Source: JBCCFW01 sp039029535 (GTDB lineage: Bacteria; Acidobacteriota; JBCCFW01). Taken from it: DNA of 21,693 bases. The notes under the pieces are model-generated. The model was not told the DNA's origin. It made no database searches and saw nothing but the letters and a program-made list of their open reading frames with translations. The DNA is taken from NCBI GenBank assembly GCA_039029535.1, contig JBCCFW010000133.1, positions 1 through 21,693 of the forward strand, written 5' to 3'. Positions 1 to 7,712 of the stretch are shown piece by piece (positions within the stretch are counted from its first letter, which is position 1; each line of letters opens with the position of its first letter). The position numbers and the translations under genes were made by a program.

Positions 1-78
1 GGGGGCGAGCGCTGCCCCGCTCGAAACGCCCGGACTGCCGCACCGAGGCCCCGCCGAAGACGTGGGGCGAGGAATCGG

Positions 79-104
79 GGGGCGGGGGAACGGAGACCCG
101 CCCC
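79..104 (-). terminator. GC-rich hairpin downstream of the secreted-protein gene (possible terminator)
   Basis: An 8-bp perfect inverted repeat (79-86 and 97-104, GGGGCGGG/CCCGCCCC) with a 10-nt loop lies about 50 bases beyond the stop codon of the minus-strand gene ending at 153. Its position suits a transcript-end structure, but no U-tract follows it on the minus strand, so an intrinsic terminator is not proven. The rest of 1-152 shows no gene I can support. Confidence 0.3.
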
Positions 105-152
105 GTCAGCCCGAGGAGCCCGCGTTGACGAGCTCCCCGGTCTGGTCAGGGA

Positions 153-1922
153 TCAGCGGCTGTGGTTGAGCTCGGGGACCAGGCGGTTGTCGTTGCCACG
201 ACGGCCGGCCTCGGCACCACGACGGAGGGAGCGACCGTTGGTCGGACGGCCGACCACGGTGGCGCCACGGCGACCGCCGCTCACGCAAACGACGTCCGTG
301 ACGGCGCCGGAGCCCTCGAAGGTCACCTGAATCTCGCAGATGCCACAGTTGTTCAGCAGGTCGATCTGCTGCCAGCTGTTGTTCTCACCGGCGGGGATGG
401 AGACCGAATCGAGCAGGCCACCAGCACAGTCGAAGCTCTCGACCGAGCCGCCTTCCTCGACGTCGAGGACGCCAACGGAGTCGACCTTGGCCGCCGCATC
501 GAACGTGAAGGTGATCGTGCCACCGTCCTGGTCATCGTTGGGCGAGCAGGAGCTGGTGTCTTCCTGGAGGACCACGGCGTTGCCGCGCGGCATGTCGTTG
601 CCGGCACCGACGCCCGGGGTCATGAGGTCGACGTCGCCACAGCTCGGGTTCGCGGTGTCGAAGACCACGACCTGGTTGGCGCCACCGGAGATGGTCACGC
701 CACCGAAGGCGGTGCTGGCGTCGTCACCGGCGGCCGCGCCGGAGAAGTCGAGCGTCACGCAGTCGGCAGGACACGGACCCGTGCAGGGGTGGCCGTACGG
801 GAGCATGTCGGGCATGCCCGGGAGCAGCGGCAGGAAGTAGTTGGTCGTCTCGCAGCAGAGGTCGGAAGCGAACGGAGCCGGCGCGCCGAAGCAGGGGTGG
901 TCGTCGGCGATGGGCGGCGGATCCGGGAAGGCGAGGCGGACGAGCTGGAAGAGGTTGCAGCCCTCACAGCACGGGTCGCTGTCGACGCAGATCGGGAAGT
1001 CGTCGCAAGGCGTGCCTTCGTTGACGGCGAGGGCGAAGTCGCCGGTGGAGTCCGCGAAGCCGTGCACCTGGATGAGGTACTCGACACCGGCCTCGGTGCA
1101 CCACTCGACCGTCGAGGTCAGGCGGTTGCCCGGGCTGCAGGTCACGTCGTCGTCGCTGGCGTCGACGCAGATGGGCTCATCACAGCCACTGCAGAAGACG
1201 CTGATGCGCGTGTCGAAGTCGGCCGAGCCACCGAGGTCGGGGCAGGTGCTGACCTGAACGCTGTTGCCGTTACCGACGACCTTGTACCAGAAGTCGGCGG
1301 AGGTGTTGCCGATCTGGCCTTCGGCGTCCGTGCAGCACTGCGGCGCGTTGGGCGACTCGAGGGCGTCGTTGGTGGAGCCGTCGGTCACGCTCGGGATCTC
1401 GACGGGCTCGGCGGTCTGGCAGGTGGAGACGCAGAGGCCATCGTCGTTCACGGCCAGCTCGAAGTCGCCACAGGCGAGGAAGCCGGTCACGAGGACGAAG
1501 TACTCCTGACCTTCCATCGTGCAGAGGGTCACGGTCGAGGGACCGAACTCGCTGCAGTTGGGGTCGTTGTCGTTACCGTCGACGCAGGTGAGCACGGGCT
1601 CGGCGCAGTCACCGGTGAGGATGGCGATCTGGGTGTCGAAACCGGCGGAGCCGCCGAGATCGCTACAGGTCGACACGGTGACCTGGCCACCGGTGCCGAC
1701 GAACTTGAACCAAACGTTGTTGTCGAAGAGGTCGAGGTAGCTGCCGCACACGGGAGGCAGGTTGAAGGAGGGACCCGCGGTACAGGTCTCACCGGAGGTG
1801 ACCGAGCCGACCGCGACGTCGATCGCGCCACTACAGTCGTCATTTGCGGGCTGGGCCTGAGCGCCCACGGCAAGCATCAGGAGCGCCGCACAGCTCAGAA
1901 GGGGGAAAATCCGTCTCGACAT
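153..1922 (-). CDS. Secreted Cys-rich protein with two tandem PPC-like beta domains and a C-terminal beta domain
   Basis: I chose the ATG at 1922 because it is preceded by GAGAGGA at suitable spacing and begins a clear Sec signal peptide (MSRRIF, hydrophobic core, AQA-Q, about residues 1-24). The open frame continues upstream without a signal. The product is 589 residues. Residues about 25-168 and 169-305 are two homologous repeats, each with aromatic W-F/Y-K, VSTC.DLGGSA.FDT and F.LAVN elements, many Cys and Asp. They resemble the bacterial pre-peptidase C-terminal (PPC) jelly-roll family. A Cys/Pro-rich linker (305-390) leads to a third beta-rich region (about 390-550, with VVVFDTANPSCGDVDL). 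The last 40 residues are unusually Arg/Gly-rich. No catalytic motif, PEP-CTERM or LPXTG signal is seen. A surface or extracellular binding/structural role is likely, but its ligand is unknown. It is divergent from the gene at 2276. Confidence 0.88.
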   Translation of the reverse strand: MSRRIFPLLSCAALLMLAVGAQAQPANDDCSGAIDVAVGSVTSGETCTAGPSFNLPPVCGSYLDLFDNNVWFKFVGTGGQVTVSTCSDLGGSAGFDTQIAILTGDCAEPVLTCVDGNDNDPNCSEFGPSTVTLCTMEGQEYFVLVTGFLACGDFELAVNDDGLCVSTCQTAEPVEIPSVTDGSTNDALESPNAPQCCTDAEGQIGNTSADFWYKVVGNGNSVQVSTCPDLGGSADFDTRISVFCSGCDEPICVDASDDDVTCSPGNRLTSTVEWCTEAGVEYLIQVHGFADSTGDFALAVNEGTPCDDFPICVDSDPCCEGCNLFQLVRLAFPDPPPIADDHPCFGAPAPFASDLCCETTNYFLPLLPGMPDMLPYGHPCTGPCPADCVTLDFSGAAAGDDASTAFGGVTISGGANQVVVFDTANPSCGDVDLMTPGVGAGNDMPRGNAVVLQEDTSSCSPNDDQDGGTITFTFDAAAKVDSVGVLDVEEGGSVESFDCAGGLLDSVSIPAGENNSWQQIDLLNNCGICEIQVTFEGSGAVTDVVCVSGGRRGATVVGRPTNGRSLRRGAEAGRRGNDNRLVPELNHSR

Positions 1923-2275
1923 GATGTCCGTTCCTCTCAGGTTTGTTTTCGCTGTCGCGATGAATCCTGCTCCGTGCTCCCCCCAGGCTCGTGGAGGGGG
2001 AACCTTCCACGACGCATGAGGACGGCCGCCGCCAACGAACGGCGGCGCCCACGGACACAGGCGGGCTGAGTTACTTTTTCTGGTAAGCCGTGGCGAGCAA
2101 GCGTGCAAGGACTTTTCTCCATGCTTTCCTATACAGCCCCTGGAGGCCGTTTCGCCGTGGGGCGAATCGGTCCAATTCGAACGCAGTTCCCAGGACCGTG
2201 GCTAAGCAACCCACCTAGGATCGAGCCGGCGAAGACGGGCCGGCCGCCGCTAGGATTCGGTGAAGGCGAACCGGC
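1923..2275. other. Divergent intergenic region, no gene
   Basis: These 353 bases separate two divergent genes and must hold both promoters, but no convincing -35/-10 pair is visible on either strand. A weak minus-strand candidate (TTGCAC, 17 bases, TACCAG, around 2080-2108) is too poor to call. Two inverted repeats lie in the presumed 5' UTR of the minus-strand gene and are listed separately. The segment is less GC-rich around 2070-2200, as expected of a promoter region. Confidence 0.6.
1989..2046 (-). promoter_or_regulatory. Two hairpins in the presumed 5' UTR of the secreted-protein gene
   Basis: Read in the minus-strand direction, a 7-bp stem (2040-2046 with 2025-2031, GCCGCCG/CGGCGGC, 8-nt loop) is followed by a second 7-bp stem (2006-2012 with 1989-1995, TCCACGA/TCGTGGA, 10-nt loop). 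The start codon lies 67 bases further on. The stems are perfect and GC-rich. I do not recognise a known riboswitch class. They may stabilise the mRNA or control translation, or be chance structure in GC-rich DNA. Confidence 0.3.
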
Positions 2276-3361
2276 GTGAAAGCTCCGAAATCAGCGATTT
2301 CAGACGCCTCTCGGGCGGCTTGGGCCGTGACGGGGGTGGTGATCGGGATCTACGTGACGGCGGCTTGGCTGAGTCGCTCGAACCCGACGGTTCTGGCCGA
2401 GCTCGGGCAGGAGGATGGAGGCGTGGAGTGGGCCAGCGCCTGGGCCTTCCTGTTGGCCGCGTTCGTCTACTGCGGTCGCGCCCTCAGGTTGACGGAGGGC
2501 CGGATTCTCGCCGCCCTGCTCGCCCTCGGCGCGCTCCTGATCGCCCTCGAGGAGCTGTCCTGGGGGCAGCGCCTGGTCGGCTATCGTCCGCCCGAGCTCT
2601 TCCTCGAGAGCAACTTCCAGCAGGAGCTCAACGTCCACAACCTCGTCGCGAAGGCTTGGCGGATGCGGGCCTTCCTCGCCGTCGTGCTCGGTTACGGGGT
2701 GGGGCTGCGGCTCCTGACCGTCCTGGCGCCGGCTCAGGCGCGCCGATTCGGTGTTCTCGCGCCCCCCTGGGCGCTGGCGCCGGCCTTCCTGGTGACGGCC
2801 CTCATCTTCAACGCGCGTCCTTGGCACCTCTCGGGGGAGTGGGCCGAGCTCGGCCTGGGCATCGGAATGCTCGCCGGAGCGCTCTTGATCGAGCCGAGCT
2901 GGCCCAGGCTGCCCCCTCGCTTCCTGGCCTTCACGGCCCCGGCGGCGGTCGTCCTGTGCGGGCTCTTGGGTTTCGGCACGGCCTGGCTCACGGCACGTCG
3001 CGCCTCGTCGCCCGCCCTGGTCGCCCAGGCCCAGCTCGAGTGCTACGCCCTGAGCGACGATCTCCGAAGAGTCCCGTTCCGGTCGCCTCGTCATCACCGG
3101 CGGGCCTACCACGCGGTGGCCGACCGGGGACCGCAGCTCGAGCTGACCTCGTTCCGGAGCCTCATCGGGCCGGCCTTGCCCGAGGAGCGCGCTCAGTACC
3201 TCCTCGACCCTTGGAACTCTCCTTACTGGGTGCTGGTCGAGTGTCCGGAGGGGGGAGGACCGTGCCGGCAGGTGGTGTACTCGATGGGCCCCAATCGACG
3301 CCGAGAAGGCCGTCCTGGGGACTTTCAGGGTGATGACATCGGCGTCGACCTCGAGCTCTGA
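2276..3361 (+). CDS. Polytopic membrane protein with a GspG-like C-terminal domain
   Basis: The frame starts at GTG 2276; GAAGGCG about 8 bases upstream may serve as ribosome binding site. The 361-residue product has roughly seven or eight hydrophobic segments in residues 15-245. Among them is the motif EELSWGQR (about 91-99) followed by P-E-x-F-x-x-x-N-x-Q-x-E-x-N-x-HN, which recurs in a poorly characterised family of bacterial membrane proteins. From about residue 250 the chain is soluble. It contains LLDPWNSPYWV, then VYSMGPNRR and GDDIGVDL, which match the layout of the GspG pseudopilin C-terminus (DPWG.PY, S.GPDG, DDI). The N-terminal pilin methylation motif is absent, so it is not itself a pseudopilin. 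The function is unknown. The next gene starts 122 bases downstream on the same strand, probably with its own promoter. Confidence 0.85.
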   Translation: MKAPKSAISDASRAAWAVTGVVIGIYVTAAWLSRSNPTVLAELGQEDGGVEWASAWAFLLAAFVYCGRALRLTEGRILAALLALGALLIALEELSWGQRLVGYRPPELFLESNFQQELNVHNLVAKAWRMRAFLAVVLGYGVGLRLLTVLAPAQARRFGVLAPPWALAPAFLVTALIFNARPWHLSGEWAELGLGIGMLAGALLIEPSWPRLPPRFLAFTAPAAVVLCGLLGFGTAWLTARRASSPALVAQAQLECYALSDDLRRVPFRSPRHHRRAYHAVADRGPQLELTSFRSLIGPALPEERAQYLLDPWNSPYWVLVECPEGGGPCRQVVYSMGPNRRREGRPGDFQGDDIGVDLEL

Positions 3362-3397
3362 GCGCCCTCGGCGTGCCGCAATCTGAACCCCGCGGAC

Positions 3398-3426
3398 TTG
3401 GATCTTCCCCCCTCTCGGTGTACAAA
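3398..3426 (+). promoter_or_regulatory. Candidate promoter of the peptide precursor
   Basis: TTGGAT (3398-3403) and TACAAA (3421-3426) are separated by 17 bases in an AT-richer patch, 57 bases before the precursor ATG. Matches to the sigma-70 consensus are 3/6 and 4/6, so this is a candidate only. Confidence 0.3.
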
Positions 3427-3483
3427 CCACCTAACGAAATCACGGGATGAATCCCCCGCCGATGAGCGGTGCAGGAGCAAGCG

Positions 3484-3957
3484 ATGAGTGCAGACAAGGC
3501 CCTGGCCTTCTTGAACGAGGTGTCCAAGAGCGAGGAGCTCCAAGAGCAGGTCGGCCGGATCTCCGGCGACGGCGCGGCGGCGATCGCTCGCCTGGCCACG
3601 GAGCACGGCTACGACTGCACTGCCGACGAGGCTGCCTCGGTGCGGAGCTCGCTCGAAGCGCAGCTCGTCCAGGACGGCGTCATCGACGGCGAGATCAGCG
3701 ACGAGGACCTCGAGGCCGTGGCCGGCGGCAAGGGCGGCAGCCTGAGCAGCACGGGTGGTCTCTCCCAGGACGCCTCGGCGGTCTACGACGAGATGCGCCG
3801 GCGCATGGGCCAGAACACCATGGGCATCGCGGACGGCGGTGGCGTCGAGCGCGGCACGCCCGATCGCGGCGGCGCGCGGGCGGTCACCTCGCCCAACTCC
3901 CGCGCCTCGGGCACCGTCGGCAACCTCGGCTCCGCTCCGAGCTGGCTGACCTGGTAG
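3484..3957 (+). CDS. Nif11-type leader / double-glycine peptide precursor (putative RiPP or NHLM bacteriocin)
   Basis: I chose ATG 3484 over the in-frame GTG at 3469 because AGGAG (3474-3478) sits at good spacing only before the ATG. The 157-residue product begins MSADKALAFLNEVSKSEEL and ends its leader with EISDEDLEAVAGG (Gly81-Gly82), the standard form of a Nif11-like leader. A second Gly-Gly follows at 84-85. Cleavage after Gly82 would release a 75-residue core. The core is rich in Gly, Ser, Thr and Arg, ends in SWLTW and has no cysteine; the only Cys (45) is in the leader. This rules out lanthionines, sactionines and thiazoles, but not backbone or Ser/Thr modification. The following operon encodes the matching export machinery including the C39 protease. 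No maturase is seen nearby. The identity as a Nif11-leader precursor is strong; the biological activity is unknown. Confidence 0.87.
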   Translation: MSADKALAFLNEVSKSEELQEQVGRISGDGAAAIARLATEHGYDCTADEAASVRSSLEAQLVQDGVIDGEISDEDLEAVAGGKGGSLSSTGGLSQDASAVYDEMRRRMGQNTMGIADGGGVERGTPDRGGARAVTSPNSRASGTVGNLGSAPSWLTW

Positions 3958-3962
3958 CCTGC

Positions 3963-4020
3963 GGCCTGCGCGGCAGGCCATCACGAGGGGGTGCTGCGTT
4001 CCGGCGTCGGCACCCCCTTT
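3963..4020 (+). terminator. Tandem hairpins with short T-run between precursor and export genes
   Basis: Directly after the precursor stop there is a 7-bp stem (3963-3969 with 3973-3979, GGCCTGC/GCAGGCC, 3-nt loop). A 9-bp stem follows (3986-3994 with 4010-4018, AGGGGGTGC/GCACCCCCT, 15-nt loop) ending in TTT. The T-run is short, so termination is probably partial. Such a leaky terminator or 3' stabiliser would give more precursor than exporter, as is usual in bacteriocin operons. Confidence 0.6.
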
Positions 4021-4054
4021 CGTCGTCCTGAGGGGCAGGTCGCGGGGGAAGAAC

Positions 4055-5485
4055 GTGCCGCGATCGGGACCTTTCAGACAGCGCTCCGTCGAGCGCCTCT
4101 CTTCACCCGAGCGCCTCGACGAGATGATGCGGGTCGCCCATCCGGTGACCTGGCTCCCGCTGCTCGGCCTCGGAGCCCTCGTCGTGGGCGCCCTGGTCTG
4201 GAGCGTCGTCGGCTCCGTGCCCTCGCGAGTGAGCGGCCAGAGCGTGCTAGTCCGTCCTAGGCAGGTCGTCTCGGTCCAGTCCCCGACCTCGGGCCGATTG
4301 GGGGAGCTCGGGGCCTCCGTGGGCGATCTCGTGGAGGAAGGGCAGCTTATCGGCCGGGTCGATCAGGCCGACGCCGCCCAGGCGCTGGAGCAGGTCCGGG
4401 CCGACCTGAGGCGTCTCCGGAGCCGCCAGGCCGAGCGTCAGCGTCTCACCCGCGGCCGGCGCGCGCTGGAGCGCGAGTCGGTCCAGGCGCAGCGCGAGCG
4501 ACTCGAAGAACAGTCGAGCGAGCTCCGGCAGCTCTCCGACCAGGCCCGTCAGCTCGAGCGTCAGCGCTGGCGTGATCGACGCGACGACCTCCGCACCCGC
4601 CTGGCGGCGGCGCGAGCGCTCACCGCGGAACGGCAGGAGCGAAGGAAGCGCCTGGCGGCCCTGGTGGCCGACGGTCTCGAGAGCGAGGCGACCCTGCTCG
4701 ACCTCGAGCAACGGCTCTTCGACGCGAAGGAAGCCGAGGCCCGGCTGGAAGCCGACCTGCAAGCGGCCGAGCGCAGCCTCCTTCAGGCCGACGAGACCCG
4801 GGCGCGCGAGGAGCGCGAGCTGGCGTCGATGGAATCGGAGCTGTCCGAGCTGCGGCTCCGGGAGCGACGATTGGCCGAGGAGACCCTCGACGAGACCGAG
4901 AGCCTCGAGACCCGCATCGTCGAGCTCGAGTCCGAGCGCGACCGCCTGAAGCTCCAGCTCGAGACGGAGGGACGGGTGCGGGCGCCCACGGCGGGTCGGG
5001 TGCTGGAGCTCCATGCTCAGGTCGGCAACGTGCTCAGCGCCGGGCAGAGCCTGGGCAGCGTCGAGATCGAAGAGGCCGAGGCGCCCCTGCTCGCCCTCGC
5101 GTACTTCCCGGTCGGGGACGGCAAGCGACTGGCGCCGGGCATGCCCGTGCAGCTCTCGCCGGACGCCGTCGCGAGGCAGCGACACGGGAGCCTGAAGGGC
5201 ACGGTCCGGGCGATCTCGCCGCTGCCGGTGAGCTTGCCGGAGATCGAGCGTCGGGTCGGCCATCGTGGGCTGGCCGAGCAGCTCACGGGTGGGCAAGCCG
5301 TGCTGCAGGTCGAGATCGAGTTGGCGCTGGACGAGGACGGCGATCTCGCCTGGACCTCGTCGAAGGGACCGAAGCGGCATCCCATGAGCGCCGGTCAGAC
5401 GGGGGAGGCCCGTGTCGAGGTGCAGCGGCGGCGTCCGCTGTCGTTCGTGTTGCCCATCTTGCGTGAGCGCGAGGGCGCTTCGTGA
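4055..5485 (+). CDS. HlyD-family periplasmic adaptor of NHLM-type export system
   Basis: The frame starts at GTG 4055, preceded by GCGGGGGAAG. The 476-residue protein opens with FRQRSVERLSSPERLDEMMRV, typical of the NHLM secretion-protein family of membrane fusion proteins. One transmembrane helix follows (about 31-54). A first lipoyl-like half (VQSPTSGRLGELGASVGD, about 72-108), a long Arg/Glu/Leu coiled coil (about 108-305) and a second lipoyl half (VRAPTAGRVLELHAQVGN, about 308-345) come next, then a beta-barrel region. This is the usual HlyD order. It would bridge the inner-membrane ABC transporters to an outer-membrane factor, with the coiled coil reaching towards the TolC-like protein encoded at 10748-12226. 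Its stop overlaps the next start (GTGA), indicating translational coupling. The family assignment is confident; the partner is inferred. Confidence 0.93.
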   Translation: MPRSGPFRQRSVERLSSPERLDEMMRVAHPVTWLPLLGLGALVVGALVWSVVGSVPSRVSGQSVLVRPRQVVSVQSPTSGRLGELGASVGDLVEEGQLIGRVDQADAAQALEQVRADLRRLRSRQAERQRLTRGRRALERESVQAQRERLEEQSSELRQLSDQARQLERQRWRDRRDDLRTRLAAARALTAERQERRKRLAALVADGLESEATLLDLEQRLFDAKEAEARLEADLQAAERSLLQADETRAREERELASMESELSELRLRERRLAEETLDETESLETRIVELESERDRLKLQLETEGRVRAPTAGRVLELHAQVGNVLSAGQSLGSVEIEEAEAPLLALAYFPVGDGKRLAPGMPVQLSPDAVARQRHGSLKGTVRAISPLPVSLPEIERRVGHRGLAEQLTGGQAVLQVEIELALDEDGDLAWTSSKGPKRHPMSAGQTGEARVEVQRRRPLSFVLPILREREGAS

Positions 5486-7701
5486 AGCTGGCCGACCTGC
5501 TCCCGTGGCGACGGGGCTCCCGTCCGGCCCGGAGGGTTCGAACTCCGCAGTTGCTGCAGATGGAGATGGTCGAGTGCGGCGCGGCGGCGCTCGGCATCAT
5601 GCTCGGCCATCACGGTCTGCACGTGACCCTGCCCGAGCTGCGTCGGGAGTGTGGTGTCTCCCGTGACGGCAGCAAGGCGAGCAACGTCGTCAAGGCAGCG
5701 CGACGACGTGGGCTCATCGCCAAGGGGCTGTCGAAGACACTCGAGAGCGTCCGCGAGCTGCCGGCGCCGTTCATCGTCTTCTGGCACTTCAACCACTTCC
5801 TGGTGGTGGAGGGCTTCGACGACGACGGGTCGGTGTTTCTCAACGATCCGGCGGTGGGTCATCGCAAGGTCGACGGTCGCGAGTTCGACGAGGGCTTCAC
5901 CGGAGTCGTGCTCACCATGGAGCCCGGCCCCGACTTCGAGCCCGGTGGTGAGCCGGTCAGCGCGCACCGCGGCTTGCTACAACGCGTGAAGGGCTCCGCA
6001 TCGGCCCTCCTGTATTGCTTCTTCGCGGGACTCTTGCTCGTGGCGCCGGGGCTCGCCATCCCCGTCTTCACGCAGCTCTTCATCGACGAGGTGCTCATCG
6101 AGCGAAGGGAGGACTGGCTCCTTCCACTGCTCGGAGCGCTCGGGGCGACGGCGCTGCTCCAGGTCGCGCTCTCGGCCCTGCGACTGGCGCAATTGCGCAA
6201 CTTGCGGATGCGGCTGGCGATCAGCGGCTCGAGCAAGTTCCTGCGTCACCTGCTCCGCCTGCCCATGAGCTTCTACGCCCAGCGCTTCTCGGGTGAGGTG
6301 AGCGGGCGGATGCATCTCAACGACCGGGTGGCGGAGACCTTGTCGGGTCAGCTCGCGACCACCGCCATCGACGCCCTGCTCGTGCTGCTCTACGCGGGGC
6401 TCATGTTCTGCTACGACCCGCTGCTCACGGTCATCGCCCTGGTGTTCTCGGTGGGCAACGTGCTGGCGCTGCGCTTCGTGGCCACGCGTCGGCGGGCGGG
6501 TCATCAGCGCCTGCTCTCCGATCAGGGAAAGCTCGCGGGCGTCGCCCTGGCGGGCGTGCAGGCGGTCGAGACGCTCAAGGCCTCGGCGCAGGAGTCGCGC
6601 TTCTTCTCGAAGTGGGCCGGGCTGAACGCGCGGGTCGTCAACGCATCCGGTGACCTCGGACGTCTCAACGCGAAGCTGGGCATCGTGCCGGGCTTGCTGT
6701 CCACCTTGTCGGTCATCGCCCTGCTGTTGGTGGGCGGGCTGCGCGTGGTTCAGGGCGAGCTGTCGCTGGGCATGCTCATCGCGTTCCAGACGCTCATGGG
6801 CAGCTTGCAGGGGCCGGTGCAGGGCTTGGTCGGGTTGCTCGCGACCATCCAGGAGCTCGAGGGTGACCTCAACCGTCTCGACGACGTGCTGCGACACGAC
6901 GCCGACGAGCTCGTCGTCACTCAAGAAGCGCTCGCGCTGCCGGAGGACGAGCGTCGTCGGCTGTCGGGACGGGTGCAGCTCGAGAAGATCACCTACGGCT
7001 ACGACCATCTCGCGCCACCGCTCATCAGCGAGTTCAGCCTGGAGCTGGAGCCGGGGCAGCGGGTCGCCCTGGTCGGCGGCAGCGGCTCGGGCAAGTCGAC
7101 GCTGGCGAGGCTGGTCTCCGGTCTCTATCAGCCCTGGGAAGGCCAGATCCTTCTCGACGGGCGATCGCTGACGGAGATCGACAAGCCCCTGCTCGCGTCA
7201 TCGGTGGCGCTGGTCGAACAGGACCTCACGCTCTTCTCCGGTAGCGTGCGGGACAACCTCACGCTCTGGGACGACGACCTCCCGCCGCATCGTCTGGTTG
7301 CGGCCTGTCGTGACGCGGCCATCGAAGACGTCGTGCTCTCGCTGCCCGGTGGTTACGAAGCGGAGCTTCTCGAGGGCGGTCGCAACCTGAGCGGCGGACA
7401 GCGTCAACGCTTGGAGCTGGCGCGGGCCCTGGCGGGTGACCCGACGCTGCTCATCCTCGATGAAGCGACCGCGGCCCTCGACACCGAGACCGAGCGCATC
7501 ATCGATCGCAACCTGCGTCGTCGTGGCTGCACCTGCATCGTGGTGGCTCATCGCTTGAGCACCGTGCGGGACTGCGACGAGATCATCGTGCTGCGCGCTG
7601 GCAAGGTCGTGGAGCGTGGGACGCACGACGAGCTGTGGTCGTCGGATGGCGAGTATGCCCGGCTCCTCAAGCAGGAGGGCAGCGCTCTCGATGTCGCGTG
7701 A
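5482..7701 (+). CDS. NHLM-type peptidase/ABC transporter (C39 peptidase, TMD, ATPase)
   Basis: The 739-residue protein starts at GTG 5482, overlapping the HlyD stop by 4 bases. The N-terminal C39 double-glycine peptidase keeps its catalytic residues: the oxyanion Gln26 and Cys32 in QMEMVECGAAA, His105 in HFNHFLVVEG and Asp122 in NDP. An ABC exporter transmembrane domain follows (about 165-460). The nucleotide-binding domain has Walker A GGSGSGKST (532-540), signature LSGGQ (636-640), Walker B LLILDE (Asp660, Glu661) and an AHRLST His-switch, all canonical. It should cleave the Nif11 leader after Gly-Gly and export the core peptide. This is the first of the paired ABC proteins of NHLM loci; the second follows 11 bases downstream. 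All catalytic residues are present, so it should be active. Confidence 0.95.
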   Translation: MKLADLLPWRRGSRPARRVRTPQLLQMEMVECGAAALGIMLGHHGLHVTLPELRRECGVSRDGSKASNVVKAARRRGLIAKGLSKTLESVRELPAPFIVFWHFNHFLVVEGFDDDGSVFLNDPAVGHRKVDGREFDEGFTGVVLTMEPGPDFEPGGEPVSAHRGLLQRVKGSASALLYCFFAGLLLVAPGLAIPVFTQLFIDEVLIERREDWLLPLLGALGATALLQVALSALRLAQLRNLRMRLAISGSSKFLRHLLRLPMSFYAQRFSGEVSGRMHLNDRVAETLSGQLATTAIDALLVLLYAGLMFCYDPLLTVIALVFSVGNVLALRFVATRRRAGHQRLLSDQGKLAGVALAGVQAVETLKASAQESRFFSKWAGLNARVVNASGDLGRLNAKLGIVPGLLSTLSVIALLLVGGLRVVQGELSLGMLIAFQTLMGSLQGPVQGLVGLLATIQELEGDLNRLDDVLRHDADELVVTQEALALPEDERRRLSGRVQLEKITYGYDHLAPPLISEFSLELEPGQRVALVGGSGSGKSTLARLVSGLYQPWEGQILLDGRSLTEIDKPLLASSVALVEQDLTLFSGSVRDNLTLWDDDLPPHRLVAACRDAAIEDVVLSLPGGYEAELLEGGRNLSGGQRQRLELARALAGDPTLLILDEATAALDTETERIIDRNLRRRGCTCIVVAHRLSTVRDCDEIIVLRAGKVVERGTHDELWSSDGEYARLLKQEGSALDVA

Positions 7702-7712
7702 GATCGACTGAC

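Noticed and set aside
162..2069. Long open frame antisense to the secreted-protein gene (635 codons)
   Set aside because: It exists because GC-rich codon bias removes stops from the opposite strand. Its product has no recognisable domain or ribosome binding site, while the minus-strand frame has a signal peptide and repeated domains.
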